From Sorghum bicolor (Eukaryota; Streptophyta; Magnoliopsida; Poales; Poaceae), in the NCBI RefSeq assembly GCF_000003195.3, contig NC_012870.2, forward strand, positions 18,840,501 through 18,904,500: DNA of 64,000 nucleotides, read 5' to 3'. The notes under the pieces are model-generated. The model did no database searches and was not told where the DNA came from. It worked only from the letters and a program-made list of their open reading frames with translations. This document shows, piece after piece, positions 57,158 to 64,000 of this stretch. Every line of letters starts with the position of its first letter. Positions within the stretch are counted from its first letter, which is position 1. The position numbers were made by a program, and so were the translations under genes.

Positions 57158-59897
57158 CAAAATCAATCTTGCAGTTCCCCTTTATCCACATAAAGAATAA
57201 TCCATCAGAGCAAACAAACTGATAAGATACTGATAACGAGGTCATTAAACAAAGATGAAAGGATGCTGCATGCACATGTGCCTCTAGCAGCATCCCCAAT
57301 GACAACACATACACAGCCTTATGCACGTATAGCTGCTGCTGGATGTCCATGTTGCTATTTTGTACTACAGAACACTAGCATAGGCAATTTTAAGTTCAAC
57401 AACATGTGTTGGCTGTTGACCATGTACAGATCAAGGCATCCTGGTGATCAAAAGTTGCATGGATTCAGGATACAAATTACCCACTGTTTGCTTTTAAAAT
57501 ATATAAGTACATTCATTCAATTCAAGAAGAGCTCCATATTATTGATTTCCTTTAAAAATAATGCCCATGAATAACATGGTTCATCTTCTAGAAGAATTAC
57601 AGCGAATAACAATGTCTGCATGAAGTACGCAAAATCTAAAGTCTTCCGGCAACTGAAATCCAGCCTAAGAGAAACTCAAGGTACAATTTTTTATGTTCAA
57701 TTTTCCAGAATTGCAGATATAATGCCAGTATGTGCTGAAAGGGAACATCATATAAAGTACCATGCCTAATTTAAATAAATAATGAAAACATTATAAAAAC
57801 AGACAGGGGACAAAGCAGGCTAAATAGTTTGAAAAAAAATGCTAAATGAACGTCTTAGATGAAATAGAATAAAAACTTAACTGAGGCACATTATCACTAA
57901 CATTTCATTACAAGCAAAAGGCTTCCTAGCATATGCAAGTATGCAACTTGAAGCAATTCCATAAAATAACCTCTGAAATGGATTAGCTTGTGCCCATAAA
58001 AGATGAGCAATGACTTCACAAGCACACCTCATCAACTACCAACTAGGTGCAATGGAAAATTTCTTAACCGCTCATCTACAATTCTACTAGCATGTATAAA
58101 AAAAGTAATCAAACACTCACATAAGCATATTTCATAAGGGCAATCATTAAGGGCACTTCAGTAAGTGTAAAAACATAACGCAGCAACACAATTATGCTGC
58201 AGCACATTTTAACTGCACAGATTCAGCAGAATCAATTAATTTTGAGCCAATAAAACATGAAAGATCCCAAATTGAGGATGCTAGACATGAACCTTCAGGC
58301 CAGGGCTTTTGCACAGATGATTTGAGCTGCAGCCTGAAGCATAATTACACCCTATGGTCATTTTTATTCATCATCCGGACCAGAGGAGCTAGTTCAATTA
58401 CTGAAGATGATTATTGTCAGAATGAAAAACCAGAGGTAGTACAAGGCAGGAATTCAACTCAACCCCTACTTTTCAAATAAACTCACTACAGCCTAAAAGA
58501 TCCACTAGCCCCAAACTGGATGAGTTAAAGTACCTATACTAGGAAAAGAGGACATTTGTTTCTTTTCAGAGGACCAGCACAAAAGATGTGGATATAGTGG
58601 CAACTTGCATTGATTCTGTAATGTAACCTCTGCAATAATTTGGTTTCATATAAAAAATGGTGAGGAATGACGTGGAAATCACACGTCTTTAGGGCATTAC
58701 CTATAAGGTAAAAAGAAAGAAACAAATTTCCAACTGCACATCCTGATCCTGTTGCAGCTCTAGCAAGGTTCCAAAAGGCGCTAGGCAGTTTTTATACACA
58801 TACATATATTACCTTAAATTACCTTAAGTAAAAGAAAAAATAGGAGACTTGTGGACCTAAAGTTGGAAGAAAGGCCCATCAAAAGAGCTCAGCCCACCTT
58901 ATCCACCTAAACTTTATCCCTTAACCCAGCCGCACACCCAGCTGCACACCTTATCCCTTAGCCTCCTTCCACCCAGCCGCACACCCTGAATCTCCCTCCC
59001 TCCCTCAGTATGCGCCCGCCGCCGCCGGTTCCTCTCCCTCTCCTGCATCTCTCTGTCCGTGCCCACCGCTGCCGAACTCGCACGCGCTCGCCGTTCCGCC
59101 CGATGTCAGCGTCGCCTGCATGCTCCCTGCCTTGGGTGCATCTGCACGCATACCGCAAAAGCCACCAGGCTGGCACTGCCTAAGGTACCGCCTATTCCCC
59201 TAGGCCAGGCGGTACCCCTCCGCCCAGCGCAAAGGAGCGCCTAGGCTAGCGCGTAACAGCGCCTTTTTGAAGACTGAGCTCTAGTAGCAATTTTTTGAAA
59301 AAAAAGCAAGCACTCAAATAAAATACCACATAAGGCAAGTCATTTAGTGCACTTGAGCACGTGCACAAAAAATCTCAGTAATTGTGCCCATAAATAAAAG
59401 AACACATAAGGCAAGTCATTTTGAGCACCTGGGAGCACGTTACTAGCACGGGAAAGATACAGTTTGACTTCCCATTTTCAGCTCACAATAGCATTCAAGA
59501 TCAAAATTTTTAACTGCGCAGATTTCATCACCCACGTCATGCTCAATCAATAGCACAAGAAAGATGCCGAGCTGAGCACACTGCACGCGAACCCACTTGC
59601 AGGGGTATCTACACGTGATTAGTATAAGCTCATGAGAATTCAACTGAACCACCAAACGTTTAGGAAACCAATCTCGCTACGGACAAAAAAAAAAGAACAC
59701 CCTGCTCCGCTAAACTGATCGGAGAACATGGGTGTACAAATTGACGCCCAATAAATTTAGCAGAAAATTAGGCACAGTACATGCATACACTTGTAATTAG
59801 GTCAGATCCGGTTACAAACATCCAGACAGCTTAAGTTAGGGTTCGGGTGCTCGGTTTCGCACGGCAGGAAGGAAGGGACGAGAAGGGGTGCGTATAC
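57158..59897 (-). other. Leader intron of the KH gene
   Basis: The donor AGCAG|GTATACG at 59898/59897 fits a first non-coding exon. The acceptor is one of two AG sites within about 35 bases of the start codon. The intron is AT-rich with no gene. Between about 58768 and 59265 lies a repeat bounded by AAGGCGCTAGGC and GCGCC(T)TTT-type ends with a GC-rich middle, possibly a transposon; its ORFs are not convincing. Confidence 0.5.
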
Positions 59898-60080
59898 CTG
59901 CTGGGTGCTCGTCGCCGGCGAAAGGGCGGACGAAGACCTAGGCTCCTAGCGTAGGCGGTGGCGGCGGCGGCGGCGGCGGTCGCCCGGTTGTCGCCACGAG
60001 AGAAAGCGCGCGCGGGCACACGGGGTGAACGGGAGAGCAAAGGCAGGGGCCAGGGGCAGGGGGTGAACGCTGTCGGAGTC
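59898..60080 (-). other. Probable non-coding first exon and promoter-proximal region of the KH gene
   Basis: GC-rich, with a (CCG)n run (about 59955-59982) upstream of the donor. The transcription start is not defined; no TATA box seen. Confidence 0.45.
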
Positions 60081-61568
60081 CGTGGCTGTTCCTATTCAGT
60101 TAGGCTTTGTTTGGATAGACTTGGATCGGCGTGGATTGGTATGGATCCCGGTCTCGGATGGAAACCAGCCCACACCGGAGTTTCAGCCCACGTGGATGCA
60201 GAATTGCGGATTTGGCTGACGCCGGGTTGGAGCCAAACCCGCTTGAACCACGTCAATCCAAGGGAGAGAGAAATATCCTCACCCGAGGCCGGGACTTTGC
60301 TCCCGCAGCACGCGACTCTGCCAGCGCTCCCGACTCGCCGGCGAGGGCAACGCCACCGCTCGCACTTGAAAAAGGTATGTTCTCCGCCGCCTCCAATTCT
60401 CGTTGGACTCATTCCCTCCTCCCTTCCCTTCTACTCAGCCGGTTTCCCTTGTTAGGGTTTCAGTACACCGCGGCGGCCGACGATGGCATCGGTTCCTGGC
60501 GGTTTGGATGGAGGGAGACGGTGGCAACTCCACGTCCTGAGGTGCGGATCTACTCCTCTCATTTCCCTTCTCCCCCTCTCGTTTTGCTTGAACATGCTAG
60601 TATGACAGTGGGATGTTTGAACCTGCTTGTACGGTGCCGTGTTCCCAGGAGCTGTGCTACTTTTTTTTTTAACAAGATCTGGATATTGTTTTCCTAATGC
60701 CATGCTCTTGCTTGTGATATTTTGTGTCATGTTTGTACTTGCTGCACATTATTCCTAAGTTCCTGTTGCCATTATGTTTTTCTTTCAGTTTCTTGTGTAG
60801 GAATAGTAGCAGCAGAATGTGTTTTTCAGTAAATTTATGGTCAAATTACTTAAGAATGGAAATAGAGGTTAGTGTATAGGTATATCTCAGTCGCTATACT
60901 CATGTACATTGTATATATGCCAAAATGGAGCACCAACTGCAGCAATTTAATTTACAAAACTAACAACAAAGTTACACCAAGATTACAATTTTTATTAAAA
61001 ATATTGACTTCAATTAATATTACCCAAAAATCAGTGTGCTGTCTTCTTTCAGTTTCCTTTTGGGCCACATTTGTTCTCTATACCCATTGTTCAAATGAGC
61101 TATTGCTTGCAGTAGATACACCAAGTTCATGCTTGATATTTGCACAAAAGAATGCATGTTACGTTCTGCATGCCTTAACAAGTATCTTGAGAAGTTTCTT
61201 AAGTTTTGTGATCTCGGCTTATGTACAATGTACAGTAGTCCTTGACTGTATGTGCCTTTTCCCTTTTTGGTAGGACACCCCCTTATCCTTCCAAACTGCA
61301 ATTGCTATCCAGGAGCACATAGAAAGCCTACATGAGGCCGCAGTTAGCGTGATTCCAATCTCAGCTGCAGCTTGTTGCTGGATTTGGCTTATAACATCCT
61401 GTCCCTGCGTATTACTCCCTACTGTAGGTCTTCTTCCTCAGCTGTAGCTCGTCGCCATCTCATATCTCTGATATTTGTTTGGGCTCATGCTCGTATAGCA
61501 GCGTGTGCAGACAGTTGAGACAGATGGAATGGAAAAAGAACATGGAGAAACTTTAGCTAGCAGAACTA
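60081..61568 (+). other. Possible divergent transcription unit, unresolved
   Basis: Plus-strand splice-like signals occur. One is a donor TTGAAAAAG|GTATGTT near 60374. Another is an acceptor CCTTGTTAG|GG near 60457, followed by an ATG at 60483 with about 19 open codons (MASVPGGLDGGRRWQLHVL) and a donor CTGAG|GTGCGG. A third is an acceptor near 61277 with a further open stretch (DTPLSFQTAIAIQEHIES). These do not assemble into a protein I know. It could be a non-coding transcript sharing a promoter with the KH gene, or chance. Confidence 0.25.
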
Positions 61569-61769
61569 GGGCACGTTTGGTTTGTTACCAATACCAAACC
61601 TCGCCGCAGCATGCCGCACTCTCCGCCATATATGAGGCAAGTGTTTGGTTCCTGCAGTTCATTTTTCATGCCACATTCTGGCAAATGTGCGGCGGCCAAA
61701 TTTGGCGTCGTAGTTCCGGCGCGGCCGCAGTTGATATCCGGCATCCTACGGCAATAACCAAATGCGCCC
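61569..61769. mobile_element. Tourist-like MITE
   Basis: GGGCACGTTTGGTT at the left and AACCAAATGCGCCC at the right are complements. CTA is duplicated at 61566-61568 and 61770-61772. 201 bp. Confidence 0.8.
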
Positions 61770-64000
61770 CTAGCTTCTCCATATTCTCTAATCTTTTGCT
61801 ATTTTTTTAATATCTTGAACCTTATATCCATGTGTAGTCCTTCAGAAAATCTTGTAGTAGCTCTTTTGGAATTTTGTTACTTCTTGGATGGATGTATGCT
61901 TTGCGTCCATGCCCTGTGCGTTGAAAATCTGAACACAGTCAGTAGCGCACACAGGTGCGGTTCAAAGCCTTGTGCTACTAATGGCCTAGTTACTGGTTAA
62001 TTATCTTGTAGTATTGTAAATAGTTAACCTGTGCTGAAATGCATTCAGTTCTTACATAAGCCTGAAATTTGTGACGAAAAGTAGTACAAATTTAGTATAT
62101 CTTGCTTTTGCTCAAACAGGAGTCTTGAGACTACCATTTTTTATGATGTTTGTTTTAATTGGTTGATTTCTTTTATGATAAGGAAGAAATAGTTAGTATT
62201 TTAGTTTCTGTGGCTCAATGAACTGCTCAGTTTGGCAGGCCACTCACTGTTTGTTCCTGGACTTCTCAGCTAAGTTTAGCTGGGCCTCCTCAGCCTAGGA
62301 GTAAAAGCATTCATATTATAATATTGGATAGTTGCAGTAAAAATATTCATTCAGTTCAAAGGAGGCCTAAACGTTTTCCTAGTATTTGTTCATAGCAGGC
62401 ATCAGGCTTACATGCATGATTAGGTTCAACATATTTCGATACATTATGACATTCTTTACATTTGATTGCAGACTTTGAAGACCATTAGGTCAAGGTCTTT
62501 GATTGCATAGTTCTGAATGCAAGAGGAAGCATCTTTTCAATTCAACTTCTTTAGAAGTCGTCAGTTGCTGAACAAATCATGGTGCTGATTTTTTTAGTCA
62601 TCATTTCTTAGTGAATTTTGGCACTAGTTATATAGTAATTTTTTAGAAAGAAATGTTGTGGGAAACAGTAACTGGCTGATTGTATATTGCTCAAAGAAAG
62701 GCAGACTTTTTGTTTTGAAGTCTCTTTTTTGGGAGATTTTTTTAAGAGGATGTGAAGAAATGTTATGGCAATAGTGCTATAATTTTCTGCATGGATGTAT
62801 GGTATACCTTTGCTTTCTATTTTTTCATATTTTTTTTATTTTAAAAGATGAATTTTGGATTCATCTTGCTCCTTTTCTTTTGAAATTTAGGGATCAGCCT
62901 GGATTGGCCTCGCTCTTTTTATGCCTTTTTCCCCCAAATTTTTGAGATGAACTTATGTATTGCTTTTGTTCTTAGTTCACAAATGATGTTCGCTTTGGGT
63001 GTTAGCGGTTGTTTATTAGAACCCCGGCACGCCATACCAAAAGCAGAACCCCTGCCTTTCCAAAAAGCAACATTTTTTGCTTAGGGGATTAAACCCACAG
63101 GTGGAGGGGGATTGGGTGGCGGAAGGGGATTAACCCAATCCCTTCATGGATGGATTCTCACGTGGGTTATGCCCCTGAAGTGCCAAACGAAGCCGGAAGG
63201 GTCCAAGGGACCACTGCCGAAACCGCGGGCCCCGCAGCCTAGGCAAATTGGGGACGTAATGATCAAAGTCCTACGGAAGTCCAACTCTCCTAAAACAGCA
63301 AAATCTTTGAGAGATTTGTGCTTGGAGAGGAAAACATGCATTATTTCCGATATAGACAAAAGGAAGGAAAGGAAGACATGATTGGCTTCTGTGCGGGGGC
63401 GATCTTTGGGCCGTCCAATAACGTGTGGCCTGGGAAGATTTGGGGGTTGGAGCAGACAGGTTAGTTAAAGTAGGATCTCACACAGCATATAGAACAACAC
63501 AAGGATTAATTTGCCTGTTTAGTGCTAGGGGGTGCCGAGGAGTCTGGTGGCAAGAGGGGGGGGGGGAGCTTAAACGTTCTGACTTGGGTACAGTGGGTTC
63601 ACTCACATCTAAATCAAAACCTCTCGCCACCAAGAAAGCCTATTCGCGAGAGCAAGGTCGAGCGGGAGACTGAGAGGAAGAAGATGGCGCGCAACTTTGG
63701 TTCACGTGATAGAGGGGAAAGGGGGAATGTGGGAGCGTTTGGGCCCTACCGTTGTGATCGGGGTGCCGTAGGAGCAGGGCGAAGCTGGGGCGGACGGGAT
63801 AGTTGATTTGGCGGGGCAGCGCTCCTCGTGGCGTTTTCAGAGGGGCTCGTCCTGGCAGGTCTGGAGGTTTCGGCAGGGGACGGGATGGATAGTTCCCTCC
63901 CCCGCCGGCTGGAGGTGGCAGAGGCGGCTCTGGGGACCAGGCACATGGTAGATGGGTGTGGCAGGAAGATGGGCAATAACCACAGGTGACCTTCAGAAGT
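61770..64000. other. No gene recognised to the window edge
   Basis: AT-rich with T-runs to about 63000, then GC-richer with short ORFs on both strands at 63110-63980. None has recognisable domains or convincing splice partners. A G-run of ten lies near 63557. This could be the start of something beyond the window. Confidence 0.5.

Noticed and set aside
63112..63976. ORFs of 71-94 codons near the right edge
   Set aside because: Low-complexity, on overlapping strands, with no recognisable motifs; insufficient support.

Overview
This is a piece of a grass nuclear genome, most likely Sorghum bicolor or a close Andropogoneae relative. The reasons are spliced genes with GT-AG introns, GC-rich first exons typical of grasses, many GGCCTTGTTTAG-type MITEs, Stowaway and CACTA elements, and nested LTR retrotransposons. 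The species call is inference; no organellar or bacterial signal was seen.

Layout. 1-3 kb: MITEs, including one inserted in another of its own family, and a complete miniature CACTA element. 4-5.4 kb: a Dof zinc-finger transcription factor (+) with a CT microsatellite, a TATA box and two small upstream ORFs. 6.5-9.2 kb: a DUF1218 membrane protein (-). 10.6-12 kb: a decayed LINE. 14.5-22.2 kb: a Ty3/gypsy chromovirus-like retrotransposon with AACTG target duplications and 422-bp LTRs, broken by nonsense and frameshift mutations and by a 2.4-kb solo LTR of a Sirevirus-like element with its own GACTT duplication. 22.2-23.8 kb: exon-like remnants around an element with 148-bp inverted ends. 24.8-30.1 kb: NOC2, a 12-exon ribosome-biogenesis gene (+). 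31.2-32.6 kb: a short BRO1-domain gene (-). 33-35.5 kb: MITEs and an unidentified gene fragment. 36-36.7 kb: a five-copy ~145-bp tandem array against the 3' end of SDH3 (36.8-40.3 kb, -), a mitochondrial complex II anchor subunit. 41-44 kb: repeats and a hexanucleotide microsatellite. 45.1-50.8 kb: a full ALIX/BRO1 ESCRT-associated gene (+). 53.5-60.1 kb: a five-KH-domain RNA-binding protein (-) with a 9-residue repeat array. 60-64 kb: no gene I can support beyond weak exon-like signals.

The genes are ordinary single plant nuclear genes and do not form an operon or cluster. The one functional echo is two BRO1 genes 12.5 kb apart, in divergent orientation, which share an intron position. All exon structures were built by hand from splice signals and reading-frame continuity, and the joined phases are consistent through to the stop codon in every multi-exon model given. 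Nothing in the window clearly amounts to an undescribed system. The best leads are the BRO1 pair, the SDH3 3' array, the GC-AG intron of NOC2, the repeat array in the KH protein, and the gene remnants split by the retroelement.
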